From Liriodendron chinense (lineage: Eukaryota > Streptophyta > Magnoliopsida > Magnoliales > Magnoliaceae): a stretch of 64,000 nucleotides of DNA. The stretch is taken from positions 558,001-622,000 of the forward strand of contig PVNU02002353.1 in NCBI GenBank assembly GCA_003013855.2, written 5' to 3'. Position numbers and translations under genes: made by a program. The notes under the pieces are model-generated. The model made no database searches. It was not told the origin of the DNA and worked only from the letters and a program-made list of their open reading frames with translations. Each line of letters opens with the position of its first letter. Positions within the stretch are counted from its first letter, which is position 1. Below, piece after piece: positions 34,458-45,253 of this stretch.

Positions 34458-34670
34458 CCTAACTTGTTGAGCCAGCCAACATTGCTGCCCTGTAATCATA
34501 TATTTTGCAGGTCTGAAATCTCTCTCTATCTTTTAGTTGGGACTGATGTAAATATGATTTGTTTCTGCAATATGCTTAACATCCACTACAATTCATACAG
34601 GTCTTGTATTTCTGGGCCAATGGAATTTGGATTGAGATGCCCTGTCTGCAACTCACCATTAATTTCTTAA
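34458..34670 (+). pseudogene. RING-finger gene fragment (two exons), BARD1/BRCA1-like
   Basis: An exon after acceptor 'ggtgcag' (34458-34510) encodes LLSQPTLLPCNHIFCR. Splicing from TGCAG|GTCTGA to CATACAG|GTCTTG joins it in frame to SCISGPMEFGLRCPVCNSP (34601-34670). The result has the CxHxxC..C...CPxC half of a C3HC4 RING. The pattern LPCNHIFCRSCI is close to RINGs I recall from plant BARD1/BRCA1, but many E3 ligases share it. The first CxxC pair is missing upstream, and the frame stops right after the RING. Either part of a larger gene with unseen exons or a captured fragment. Confidence 0.5.
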
Positions 34671-35149
34671 TCAGGGTATAGTCACTAACTCTAATGGAGT
34701 TCACATCACTCACATAATAGGCCTGGATGCATTTAAGTTGTTGTGCAGCCTGGTGCTTCTCGACCCATGCTGAAGGTCCAGTCATCAATCTGGACCATCC
34801 ACTAGGACGCAGGCATAGATGTGGTAGGTCATTCACCGTCTCCCTTACTGGATAACTACTCCAAATCCATGGAGCCTTTGGGAATCCTCAACTAGACTTC
34901 CTTAAATCCACGAGAAAAGAAGAAAAACGAAGTTTTGTTGAATAATAATAAGAAACCTATTTCCAAAACGAGATTAACTAGTGTTTAAATACTCGAAGTA
35001 AACCCTAATGCGTAATTAGAAAAGTTCTAATGGAAAAGGAAACAAAACAGAAAAAACAGTGCAAGTTCGCACAATCTAATGGGTTTCTAAAAGAGCTATT
35101 TCGACGGTCATGACTCTTTGTTGTGTGGTTGGGAGTGACCGTTTCTAGA
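34671..35149. other. Spacer between RING fragment and gypsy fragment
   Basis: No recognised gene. Confidence 0.35.
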
Positions 35150-35600
35150 CAGTTAGAAGTCTTTTAGTAACCCATCCAAAAGGCTGGGACTTGCCGCGAT
35201 ATATGCCATCTCATTGGCATCAGTTTTGAGTTCTTCACAACAACATCATTGAAATCAACCATTAGCTGAATGACCATTCTATAATATGGCAATAATGCGC
35301 AGCTTGAACATTTGCATAGACTAACCAATTTATTGATCACTAGCTGCGAATCGTCGATAACTTCGACATTCCTGGTGCCGAGTTCCATCTAGATCGCTAG
35401 TGTAATAATCAAGGCTTTGTACTCAGCTTGATTGTTAATACATTTCAACTCCAACTGGAATGCATTATCTTTTCTCTTCTAGCTTGGGGAGATAAAAATA
35501 ATCCCAGCACTTGAACTATCGTTTTGATTCTTGAACTGTCAAAGATGAGTCGTCAAGGGGTGAGATGGACAATATATCCCCAAAATATCTGGCGAAAGTT
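35150..35600 (-). pseudogene. Ty3-gypsy RNase H fragment (Tat/Ogre type)
   Basis: The minus strand reads DSSSAGIIFISP, then FQLELKCINNQAEYKALI, then MELGTRNVEVIDDSQLVINKL. This matches the second, archaeal-type RNase H typical of Tat-clade gypsy elements (conserved NNxAEYxAL and GDSxLV). At least two stops (after SPS and before MELG). The adjacent segment (35516-35710) may be the linker before it. No other gypsy domain is near. Confidence 0.7.
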
Positions 35601-35710
35601 GATTGTTGACCCGCATAGGATGATCGGCAGGAAATTGGCCGGCTGCTTGCCGTCTTAAATGCATTTTCAGAGACATATTTGAATGTGAACTTTGATAGGG
35701 CCAGAATCAC

Positions 35711-36466
35711 TTACCAATCCTTCCTTTAAAATCGGCCACGTGGAATCATGTTTTCTACTGTGGAAAAGAAATTGCTTGCCACAAATGATACATTTTCTGT
35801 CGTTGGGAGAAAAATGTAAGCTATGGAAAATGGATTCTGTTTCACGGTTTGAAAACAGGGAACTTTCCTTGAAAAGAAATGCTAATAATCTTCATTTCCA
35901 TATTTTTTAGAGATAGCTCTCACTTTTTTACCATTGACATTTTCACATATTTTCTGTCGTATCCCTCACTGTCCATATTCTCACATTTTCACATTTTAGT
36001 AAAAATCACATACTAAAATAAGCATCTTTAGTAGAATTCTTTTCCACAAATTTTCTCAATAAAGTTTTTCTTTTAAAAATCTAGTTTTTCTCATGTTAGA
36101 CCCTTTCCCATGCCATTGAATTATAAAAGTGTGACCAAACATAGTTTAGGAATGGTTAGTAAAAGAAATGGAATTCTATTGACATACATATCGAAAAACT
36201 AAAATGATCACATTTTCCTTCTTTCAAGATGAACAATGAGGCCTATCCAAATCCCACTATATTTATAGAGAATTATTCTTCTGTATTCCAGGGATTATTA
36301 TATGATACCCAACCTGAAAATTTGTCCAGTTTGGTTGTCAGTTTGCCCGAGTGGGGGCCATGATTCAGTGCTCAAAACCTGGTTTTGATATGGTTCCACA
36401 CTCGCACCAGCTTTGGATGGCCATGTATCAAAACACTAGTACATAGTAGATTCTATCATCTCAAAA
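35711..36466. other. 3' flank of the intact ankyrin gene, start of the segmental duplication
   Basis: From about 36225 ('aagatgaacaatgaggccta') the sequence is paralogous to 55858 onward, so the duplication includes the downstream flank. No gene. Confidence 0.6.
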
Positions 36467-36472
36467 TTTATT
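36467..36472 (-). terminator. Candidate polyadenylation signal AATAAA
   Basis: AATAAA on the minus strand about 250 bp past the stop codon. The same site and context are conserved in the paralogue at 58822-58827. Confidence 0.5.
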
Positions 36473-36723
36473 CACCAAACAAAGCTGAAGAAAAAAAATA
36501 AAATGTACAGAAATGGTATCCATTCAACCACATAAAAGCAGAAAGATCCATTGACTAGGATTTTTGGAACAAAATCATCCATGAATGGGATTTCATATCA
36601 GTGGCTTGGATTAATGAACCATGGGTATGCCCTCTACAAACTAAAAAGTATCACACTAAACAGGGTTTCAGATGGAGGATCTATTACAACTTGTACAATG
36701 TCTTCCTGGTTCTGTTTGAAATT

Positions 36724-39700
36724 TCAATGACCACATGGAACTGGGGAGATGAATAGAAGACGTTCTAGATCAACTTTGGTCTGAGTTTTCTTCGGAAATT
36801 GACGCGCTGGACGGTCCAATCTGAATGGGAGAAGGAAGTGCCAAAATTGGTAGTAAAGGGCAAGCAAAGAAAGAAAGAGGAATGCAAAGAAAATGAGAAC
36901 AATGGTGACGCCCAGCCATGTCCACACCACTGACCATATGGCTGCCAAGAACGCCAAGGTTAATGATCCAAGTGCTATGGCCATTAATCTTGTGGCCAGT
37001 GATACAGTGCCAACCAAGAGATCCTGATCACCTATACCCGTGCAGATGAGGATGAGTGCAGCAACAATGGAACTAAACATCGCAATGGTGTCAGTGACAA
37101 GGAAAGCTTCAAAAGCTAATTTTCTTGTTAGTGTTGCCATTCCTGGGCTGGGACCGTCGTTTTCGTATCCCCCGGGCATGGTGAAAGCTGCCGCAAAGGA
37201 GACGGTGGCTATGAGCACTGCCACCACTAAAATGATTTTCGCCATGGCCTTGTAAGACTCGATTCTAGGTGTTGCTCCCTGTGCAGCACGTCCCATATTT
37301 TCTTGAATTTCCTGTTGATTCCGACCCCGTGGTGCTCCTGCTTTTCTCAAGGCTGTGCATATTAGGATCTGCATGGTTTTACAAATTAGATGTAACCCTG
37401 TCTAATGAAAGACCGTTAGTGATTAAGACTCACACACACACACACAGATGTTACCAATTCTTCTTTCCTTATAAAGGGTTGTTTGGGAGCATGAATCAAT
37501 GTGAATCAGTGGTTAGTGGTGCATTTGGGAGGAGTGTATTTGGTGTGGATTAGAATCCAATTCATACAAAATACACTAAAAGGCTCTTTTATGAAAATAG
37601 TGATTCCATTTCACATAGATTCTGGTTACCACTAATTTGCAAGTCACCGTCATCTCTCTCTCACTCTCTCGCTTCTAAATATGGGCTGTCAGATAGAATT
37701 TGGTGATTTCGATTATCGAAATGCTTAGTCCCAATGGATTCTAATTATAGGCTACCAACCACAACTACTAATTCCAATTCACATGGATTACATGCTAATT
37801 GTTAATGCGTATCAAATACAAAGCTACAAAATGACCCCTTAAGGTTAGGAGTCCGGATCCTCTGTTGGCTTCCAAACAGGAAATTCCTGCTTGGAGCCTT
37901 TTCATTGGTCCACATCACACTCCATGACGTCATGTGATCAGGTTGCACTGAGGTATGACCAGGTTGCATTGAGGATGTCACAGGGTTGCAGACCTATGTG
38001 ATGATGTGGTCTCCAAGCAGGGGTTTCTTGCTTGGAAGCCAACAGAGGATCTTGACTCTTAAGGTTAAAAATTCCTCTATGTATGAGAATGTATAACATG
38101 AGTAGCAAATGACCCTAAAATATCCAACTAGATGATTGCATAATAAGATGACTTTAATCATCCAATCATTGTAATCCACCGGTCCTACCAAATGGTCGTT
38201 GTTGATCATACTGATCTGCGTTATATTTGGATGCCATGCCAACAAGTCCAAATGGTGAGCCCCACCTTAATGTTGGGAATTTCCAAAAATCAGCTGAATA
38301 CAATGAAGAGGTCACCATTCGAGTTTGCAGTTCTTTTTCATTTTTTAATTGCTTTCCATAGCTAGCGTGGCCCACTCTGGCCTACAATGTAGGGCGCACC
38401 TTTTGGATAGATGTGATACATACACCATGTGGGTTCCACAACAGCCCAAACCACACTGTTGCCTTTTGGCACTCGTGTCTTTGAAGAGTCGGCAACTCGG
38501 ACGACTCGTTCTCTGGAGTTGTGACTCAGCTGGTTGGGATGACTCTGGCGAGTCACCCCTATGTTTTTTTATTCTGACTTGCGTTGCCCAACTGGATCAG
38601 ACTTGACCGAGTCGGAGTCGACTAGGACGAGTCACACTGACTCCAATGACTTGTCAGTCCATAGTATAATGGGTATATTTTAAGCTTAATCTTTTTTTTA
38701 TTATTTTTTTTTTAATTTTTTAAGATACTGAATATTATTTAGGCCAAATGGCAAAGAGAAACAAAACAAAAGAGAAAATTAAGCTTAATCTTAATTTAAC
38801 GATTTCCTATGTATTCTTCAGCAGGGAGAAGCAGTACCTTTCGAAGCTTCGTGCATAACTCGGTATCTGACTCAGCAATGTCAAGAGCCGTTAGACTCTC
38901 ATTGTTCATTGCCCTAATATCTACTCTTTCGTCTTTCAAGAGAAGATACACAATGGAAAGATTGCGCTTGATGATGGCCAAATGCAATGGTGTGTTGCCG
39001 TTGTTATCGGTCTCGTTTATAAGCTCTTGAAGCTCGCCCGATTTCAAAATATACCTGACAACATTCAGTTTTTCTCTTTCGACGGCGAGATGAAGTGCAT
39101 TCCTACAGTTAGCATCAAGAAGCTCACTAGAATCCGGGCAATGAAAGAGAAGTTCTTGGATTACACTGTCATGTCCATTACTAGCTGCCATGTGGACCGG
39201 CGATCTGCCGTAATTGTCTACTATGTAAGCAACAGATGCATCTGCTTGTATCAACTCTCGAACCATCATCAGATTACCCTGGGATGCCGCATAGTGAAGA
39301 GGAGTTGTCCCGTATGTGTCTGCTTGTTTGATGAGTTCTGGCTTCACTTCTATTAACTTCTTCATGATATCTTACATGTTGGCAGAAAAAGAAAAAAATT
39401 AAAACAATAACTAGATGCAGATGTTTAAAAAAAAAAAAAAAAAACCTTCGCAACTATTTATTATGTTTTAAAAAAGTGGTCTTAAAAAGGCTTCTTCTTT
39501 GTAGATGCAGATGTTTGGATTGCAATCTCACAAAGGGAAGTGTATTCCCTTTTTTTCTCCAAAACTGTCATTTAAGATGCCATATCAAAGGGAAACTTTT
39601 TTCCCATTCAATTTAACTCTATGAGGTAAAAACAATACTAATTTTTGCAATCTCTGGTTTTCATTTTATCCAAACAGGCTTTAAAGGAATTAAGGAAGGC

Positions 39701-40384
39701 AATTTCAATTTCATGACTACGGTTCAAGTAATTTCATGATTGCGGGTTAAGGATTTACTTACCGAAATGATCGCAAATAACGGATGCATGCAAAGGTGTT
39801 TGATGGATGGGGCCTCCATAAGCAGTCAAACCTCCATGAACAGATGATCTTGAGGTATGTAGGATTTGATTGACGACATCCAGTGATCCTACTTCAGCAG
39901 CTAAATATAGTGGAGAAATGCCTGCCGAGTTGACCAAGCATGCCGATTCGGGGTCGGCTTCTGTCAACAGCTCAACCACCCTAAGGTGACCATGGCGCAC
40001 TGCCTCATGCAAGGCAGTGTTGTACTCTCCATTTCTTTTCCTCACCAATTCAATCACTGCTGTCCCTCCATTCCCCATGTTTCCAGAAGGCAATGAATCG
40101 GCGTTTCTGGCACACCCGATGAGGCAAGTGACTGAAACGATGTGCCCAGCCCTTGCGGCGATGTGGAGTGCTGTGTCCCCTCTCGAGTTTTCGGCGGTGA
40201 GAAGAGATGGGCATTTCTTGCAAACCTCTATGATGAAGAAGTAATGCCCATGCCTCGCTCCGATATGAAGGGCTGTGTTCTTCTGGGGAGTGAGTTGGAG
40301 GTGGAGGTTGGGATTTTGGGCTGCAAGTTGGTTGAAGAGAACTGTGTTGCCTGATCTTGCAGCTCCCATCAGTATAGGGTCCAT
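36724..40384 (-). CDS. Ankyrin-repeat PGG-domain membrane protein (ACD6/ITN1-like), intact
   Basis: Three exons on the minus strand: 40384-39763, 39370-38838, 37368-36724 (622+533+645 bp, 599 aa). Junctions are TTCG|GTAAGT...TAAG|ATATC (phase 1) and AAAG|GTACTG...GCAG|ATCCTA (phase 0). Residues about 1-385 hold roughly nine ankyrin repeats (e.g. NTALHIGARHGHYFF, GDTALHIAARAGH, NTALHEAVRHGHLRVVELL, NTPLHLAIIKRNLSIVYLLL). The C-terminal exon carries the PGG domain (YKAMAKIILVVAVLIATVSF followed by FTMPGGY) and three further hydrophobic helices. Family members are plasma- or endomembrane proteins linked to salicylate-dependent defence, cell death and salt response; the function of this copy is inferred only from that. 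I chose the inner ATG because it matches the paralogue. A duplicated in-frame ATG lies 57 bp upstream at 40441 and would add 19 residues. Confidence 0.9.
37849..38058. mobile_element. MULE-type MITE in intron 2 of the intact ankyrin gene
   Basis: Inverted ends GAGTCCGGATCCTCTGTTGG and (right, reverse-complemented) GAGTCAAGATCCTCTGTTGG extend about 45 bp. A 9-bp duplication TTAAGGTTA (37839-37847, 38059-38067) is seen, with one extra base at the left junction. The 210-bp element contains two 'gaggt..gaccaggttgca' internal repeats. It lies in the intron between exons 2 and 3. Confidence 0.85.
38400..38650. repeat. Cluster of GAGTCG/GACTCG motifs
   Basis: Many 'gagtcg', 'cgactcg', 'gagtcac' and 'gactcg' motifs on both strands within intron 2, resembling subterminal repeats of a hAT-type MITE. 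Ends and duplication not defined. Confidence 0.4.
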
Positions 40385-40457
40385 GGATCGACACTGAATT
40401 GTGTTGCCTGATCTTGCAGCTCCCATCAGTATAGGGTCCATGGATCGACACTGAATT
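40344..40457 (-). repeat. 57-bp tandem duplication across the start codon
   Basis: Two perfect copies (40344-40400 and 40401-40457), each containing the ATG, the first ten codons and 25 bp of leader; a partial third copy (about 11 bp) follows. The length is a multiple of three, so both ATGs (40441 and 40384) are in the same open frame. The paralogue at 63296 has one copy only. Confidence 0.95.
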
Positions 40458-40492
40458 GTGTTGCCTGAACTCAGCCCCCTTCTCTCTCTAGT

Positions 40493-40506
40493 CTTTAGAT
40501 ATATTA
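40493..40506 (-). promoter_or_regulatory. TATA-like element of the intact ankyrin gene, altered
   Basis: The minus strand reads TAATATATCTAAAG. The paralogue has the canonical TAATATATAAAG at the matching position, so this copy carries a two-base change inside the TATA box. Flanking sequence (GGGTCCGG upstream, AGAGAGA downstream) is conserved. Confidence 0.5.
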
Positions 40507-40688
40507 GGGAGACCGGACCCTCTACAATGTTTCTAGAATAAGCATTACACAGCTCTTGAACCACTATCATGTGAGCAACTACATGGATAGGAGGTTTTGC
40601 ATTTATGCATTTTTTTTTTCCCTCTATGATGTGGCCCACAGTGTTGTTTTCTATGCGATGCAACCTTCTTCTCAAGTAAATAACAATA

Positions 40689-40740
40689 AAATCCGGATCC
40701 TCTGCTTTACCCGAACAGAGAACCCAGAGGATCCGGATTC
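40689..40740. mobile_element. 52-bp minimal hairpin MITE upstream of the ankyrin gene
   Basis: Ends AAATCCGGATCCTCTG and (reverse-complemented) GAATCCGGATCCTCTG enclose only about 18 bp. Flanks ATAACAATA (40680-40688) and ATAACAATG (40741-40749) match at 8 of 9 bases, a Mutator-like 9-bp duplication. The terminal sequence is the same TIR as in the MITE at 37849-38058. It lies about 300 bp upstream of the start codon. Confidence 0.8.
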
Positions 40741-41130
40741 ATAACAATGATGGGATTTCTAAAAAGTCAGGCCTATACAAGCATCAAGTGGGCCATCCCA
40801 TAGAAAACGATGGAACACGACCCAAAAACGTGTAAATTCACAGGGTGGCCCACATAAAGATTGAATCATGGTCCCATTTTTTAGTCTTACTTTCATGGTT
40901 GGGCAAGACGGTTGGATGCCATACACAAACCACGGTGGTCCCCACCTACAACGGCGTGATATATACTCGTGTTGTCAACCACAAACGCGTCCAAGAAAGT
41001 ACGAAGAAGCTAACTATTAACTAAGACGCGTAGAAGAAAGTACGTGGAAGAGAAGGGGAAATTAGCCTTCTAAACTAAGACGCACAGAAGAAGGCACGCG
41101 AAAGAAAATGAGACGTTAGCCGTCCAAGTT

Positions 41131-41661
41131 GGGCGCGACTTGGGTGAGACCCCTGAACCAGGGATGTGGGTGGGACCCTAAACCTAGGCCCCACCTGGAT
41201 GTATTCTTTGTAGATCCATGCCGTCCATCTGTTTCTTCATATTATTTTGTACTATGTTACCAAAAATGTAGCAGATAAAAATTTTGGGTGGACTACAACA
41301 TAAGAAACATTTCTCATTCAACCGTGATCATTAAAAACTTTCTGGAGTCCACCGTAATGTTTATTGACCATCCAATCTGTTGATAAGGTCACGTGGACAG
41401 GGATGAAAGGAAAAAAAACAAATATCAGGTTGATAGAAAACTTTTGTAGCTCACAATAGGTTTTTAATGGTCATTAACTGGTGTTTCTTATGTTGTAGTC
41501 CACCCAAAATTTTCGTCTTCTTCATTTTTTGGTAACATAGTACAAAATCATATGAAGTAACATATGGACGGCATGGATCTACAAAAAAAAAAAATCCAGG
41601 TGGGCCCTAGGTTCAGGGTCCCACCCACATCGCTGGTTCTGGTCTCACCCAAGTCGCGCCC
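41131..41661. mobile_element. Foldback element, GGGCGCGACTTGGGTGAGAC cap
   Basis: The 531-bp element has inverted ends of about 95 bp: both caps read gggcgcgacttgggtgagac, then 'gaaccag.gatgtgggtggg' and 'gtagatccatgccgtccat'. Flanks GTCCAAGTT (41122-41130) and GTCTAAGTT (41662-41670) are a 9-bp duplication with one mismatch. A complete core lies between. Confidence 0.9.
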
Positions 41662-41672
41662 GTCTAAGTTCT

Positions 41673-42212
41673 GGGCGCGAATTAGGTGTTACCCCGGAGC
41701 AGCTTGGTGGGTGTTAACCTAACCGTGCGGGGGACATCTTGATGTATTTTTTTATATATCTACACCATCTATCTGTTTTCTCATATCATTTTATGGTGTG
41801 ATCCAAAACCTTAAGAGTATCCAAATCTCAGGTGGACCATACCACTAGAAACAGTGATAAATAATAATTAAAAACGATTTGTGGGCCACAAAAGTTTTGG
41901 ATCATTATGATATTTATATGTTCCCTTCATCAAGACCTTATTGACATTAAAAAGAGCTTGGATTGCAGATAAAAATTATCAAAACCTTACAATGGGCTCT
42001 TTGGAATTTTTAATGGTGTGGCACTCAATAGCACTGTTTCTAGTGGTATGGTCCACTTGAGATTTGGATGTGAATAATTTTGAGAGAATCATCCTAAAAT
42101 GGGCTGTAGAAACGGATGGACGGAGTGGATATACAAAATATTATCCATGTGGGCTATACGGTAGGGGTAACACCCACTAAGCTGTTCCCAGGGTAACACC
42201 TAATTCGCGCCC
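41673..42212. mobile_element. Foldback element, GGGCGCGAATTAGGTGTTAC cap, adjacent to the previous one
   Basis: Caps 'gggcgcgaattaggtgttac' are perfect on both ends, and the inverted arms run about 65-100 bp into the core. Flanks CTAAGTTCT (41664-41672) and GTAAGTTCT (42214-42222) match at 8 of 9 bases. The target overlaps the right duplication of the element at 41131, so the two inserted within a few bases of each other. A different cap variant from its neighbour. Confidence 0.88.
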
Positions 42213-42222
42213 CGTAAGTTCT

Positions 42223-42955
42223 AAGACGCGTAAAAGAAAGGACTTTTTATAGGATGCGGATTCACACCATGCACGACTTGGTTCCCTTGGATGGCATGCA
42301 TGTTAGAGATCCGGGCCATTCATAAGGTATTGTACTCGTGATAATGCTGTGGACTTAAAAACTTGATATTGGTCCCACTGATCTGGAGGATCAAAACTGT
42401 ACCGGAAAAATGGACGGTTAGGAAATAAGTTGGATGGTCCAAATTCTACTTACGCGGACCTAAGCTCTCACCTGATTAGTGTTAGTGTTCTTAATATTTT
42501 GCACATGACATGTTCGCAGTGCTGCTCTACTTGCCCCAAATCGATATCACCTGTGCTATCTGACAGCGGGAACCAGATCAATGGTTGTGATACGGGCCCG
42601 GAGTTCCATCAGAACCCATAATTTACATCTAATGAAGAAACCCCTGGTAAAGAAAACGAACAGAAGAGATGTAACCCTTCTACTGCTGAGCACTCTGCAT
42701 TTTTTAATTCATTTGATACAATAAGAGGATATGACCAATAAGAATTAGAGATGCTACAGGTTAATAGTTATATGTCTAGTTTAAAAATTGCCCTAAGAAG
42801 ATTCATCACTGGTCTACAACTCTACTTCTGGTCTACGCTTTTTTGTTTATGGATACTGAATTGTGCACATATTTAAACAACAAACCTAAGGCTATTCTAC
42901 TATTTCATAAGCAAAAGATAAAGAAGAAAAACCAAAGAGTAGAAGTTGGATTCTT
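42223..42955. other. Spacer upstream of the second LINE tail
   Basis: No supported gene; plus-strand open frames here lack any family feature. Confidence 0.4.
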
Positions 42956-42959
42956 TTTC

Positions 42960-43130
42960 TGTGTTACCTAGCGGGAAAACGAATTGCCTTTATAAAAGAG
43001 TAATTCGAGCAGTTAGACTGTTAGTTTTAATCAAAGGCAATTTTATTTCAAAGCTAGAGGCAAGATATACAGGGCATACATTTCGGGCAAGCCCACAACA
43101 ACAAAAAAGTGGTAGAGGATGCCTATCATA
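42960..43130 (-). mobile_element. 3' end of the second LINE
   Basis: The minus strand has the LINE-like 3' UTR phrase 'gggcttgcccgaaatgtatg' and 'gccttgtat..cttgcctcta' with 'ctttgaaataaaattgcctt'. It ends near a T-rich tract at 42950. It is separated from the rest of the LINE by the copia element at 43131-45852. Confidence 0.6.
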
Positions 43131-43766
43131 TATCGGGGGTGGGAGGCCCCACAGTGGAAGCGAGAAGAATAAGATGAGCGGCAACCACACAACGGCCACA
43201 ATCAAGCAAAACAACACACACAAAAAGGCAATTCAAATTTTACATGGAAAAACCCCTCACGGGTAAAAAAAACCACGGTACAAAGCGACACCAATCCACT
43301 ATGATATCAGAAATTACAAGAGATGAAACCCAAAACCCCATATCACAAGCCCCATAAGAGAAATCCCAAGCTTTTCCAAGAAGAAAATCTTCTTCTGAAG
43401 CTCTTTCACTCACCTAAAACATCTCTCTCTCACCTAGAACCTCTCTCAATCCTATTTCTCGTCTAGGATACTACTAATCCTATATTATACTCATTAAATA
43501 GGAGAAAACCGAAATTAGAAACACCTTGCGCAAAACTGCTCAAGAAACCCGACTCAAACAGGAAACCTGTCAATCGGTTGGTCAACGCCGTCGACCGGTC
43601 GAGGAACCTTGCCTACCGGTCAGCTGACCGATCGATAATACCCGAAATACGTCCAGAGAGTTGATGTCTTGGCTCCGATTTTTCGATTTTCTGACCGGTT
43701 GGTCACCATCCACTGATCGGTCGATAGCCTCTGTTGCAGCAGATTTGAGTCAGTCTGAATCCAACA
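43131..43766 (-). repeat. 3' LTR of the small copia element
   Basis: Pairs with 45254-45852. Contains a cluster of 'accggtcg', 'ggtcagctgacc' and 'gatcggtcga' near 43570-43730. A purine-rich GTGGTGGAGAT precedes it on the minus strand. Confidence 0.88.
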
Positions 43767-43873
43767 ATCTCCACCACGACTCCAATCTTCATGCAACACC
43801 TTGCCCATACAAAATCCTCCACCTCTACTTTTTCATCATCATAGTCCCTATGCTTCTCAGTGCCCCATCGACT

Positions 43874-44345
43874 TTATCTTTGCACTTTCATGCACTTTGT
43901 CTCCCTTCTCATGTGGCCCTTTGACTCTTGCCATATACAAGCAACCGTGGATCCCACTTTCGATCTCGCAACTCTACCATGAATCATGCTTCCAATCACC
44001 TTGCAAAGATGACCACACCTCCGTGCTTTCATCCACACGAGTGCCCCCTTCATTACTTTACAATATCGATCGGAGTCGATGAACCTGTACCCTTTCGCCT
44101 CGAGTGCACCAAGAGATATCACATTCTTCTTCATCTTAGGGACATGATTCACACCTTTAAGGATGCGTTCGATCCCATCAAACATCATAATGGGCACCGA
44201 ACCAATACCCACCATCTTGCGAGCGTAGCCATCACCCAAAAATGCCAATCCATCATCATACTCCCTGTATGTTATGAATGAACTTCGGTCAGGACATATA
44301 TGGCATGATGCAACTAAATCCAAGAGTCATTCTTCACCGAGAGAT
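43874..44345 (-). pseudogene. Copia protease relic
   Basis: The minus strand reads ASCHICPDRSSFITY, then VGIGSVPIMMFDGIERILKG and 'HVPKMKKNVISLGALEAKGY', the normal segment around and after the copia aspartic protease. The catalytic D(S/T)G is not preserved upstream of ASCHICP. After 'MKGALVWMKA' the frame runs into the purine-rich tract and 3' LTR, so the pre-integrase domain is gone. Confidence 0.8.
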
Positions 44346-44443
44346 CCCTTACCGGATATAGTCAATACATCACAAACATCACACTCATCCTCTATGGATT
44401 TTCCAGTATAAGCCCCCTCCCTATAAGAATCTCCAGATTTCTC

Positions 44444-45196
44444 TTACCTTTTCTTGGGATTCGGACAATCCCTCTTTATGTGTCCTTCTTCATCACAGCC
44501 CCAACAGTTCACCTTGCTCCTACCCTTGCCATTGGATTTAGATCTCGATGATGAAGATCCCTCATTCCTCTCAGAATTCCTCCCCCTCATAACCAGTGCC
44601 TTATTCGTAAAGGAACCCACGCCACCACTTTTCTTTTTCATTACCTTTGACTGAAGGGCTGAGATAACAGTCTTCACGCCAATGGTTTCCCTACCCGTGC
44701 ATAACGAGATGTCCTTGAACGACTCATATGAATTTGGAAGAGAGTTCAAAAGGATAAACGTTTGATCATCTTCCTTCATCGGTTCATCTACATTTGTTAA
44801 CTTGCAAACGAGCCTATTGAAAATTTTGATATAGCTCTCAACATCGGTCCCCTCTGTCATCCTCAGATTATACAATTGAAGCTTCAGATAGATGAGATTT
44901 TCCAGAAATTTCTTCACGTAGATATCTACCAACTTCGTCTATGCTTCAGCCGCAGTTTTCTCTTTCATAACGTTGTACAAGACCTCATCTACTAGGCATA
45001 ACTGGATTGAGACATTGGCTTTTTCATCGATCACCTTCCACTCTTCTTCTTTCGTAGCATTCGGTCACTTTCTAAGGAGCACATCTTGCAGCCCTTGTTG
45101 AACTAGAAGGCCTTTCATTTTCACCTTTCATAGTTCAAAAATATTCTTTTTCCCCAAATACTTCTCTATGTTGAATCTCATACTAGAAGATGACAT
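44444..45196 (-). pseudogene. Copia gag relic with intact CCHC zinc knuckle
   Basis: The open part (44932-44444) reads VDIYVKKFLENLIYLKLQLY, then 'LVCKLTNVDEPMKEDDQTF', 'LNSLPNSYESFKD' and 'LCTGRETI', followed by a Ser/Arg-rich linker and zinc knuckle CWGCDEEGHIKRDC. The N-terminal half extends to about 45196 (MSSSSMRFNIEKYLGKK) but is broken by stops, including a TAG just before the 44932 start. Ends with NPKKR, then a stop. Confidence 0.85.
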
Positions 45197-45253
45197 TGAT
45201 GCCTCACCTCAGATTCTCTCTTCCTCCTCCCCAACTTTAATTATGATACCACT

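Noticed and set aside
37040..37255. Plus-strand open frame opposite the PGG exon
   Set aside because: Antisense shadow of the PGG exon; the same shadow recurs at 59416-59637 in the paralogue.
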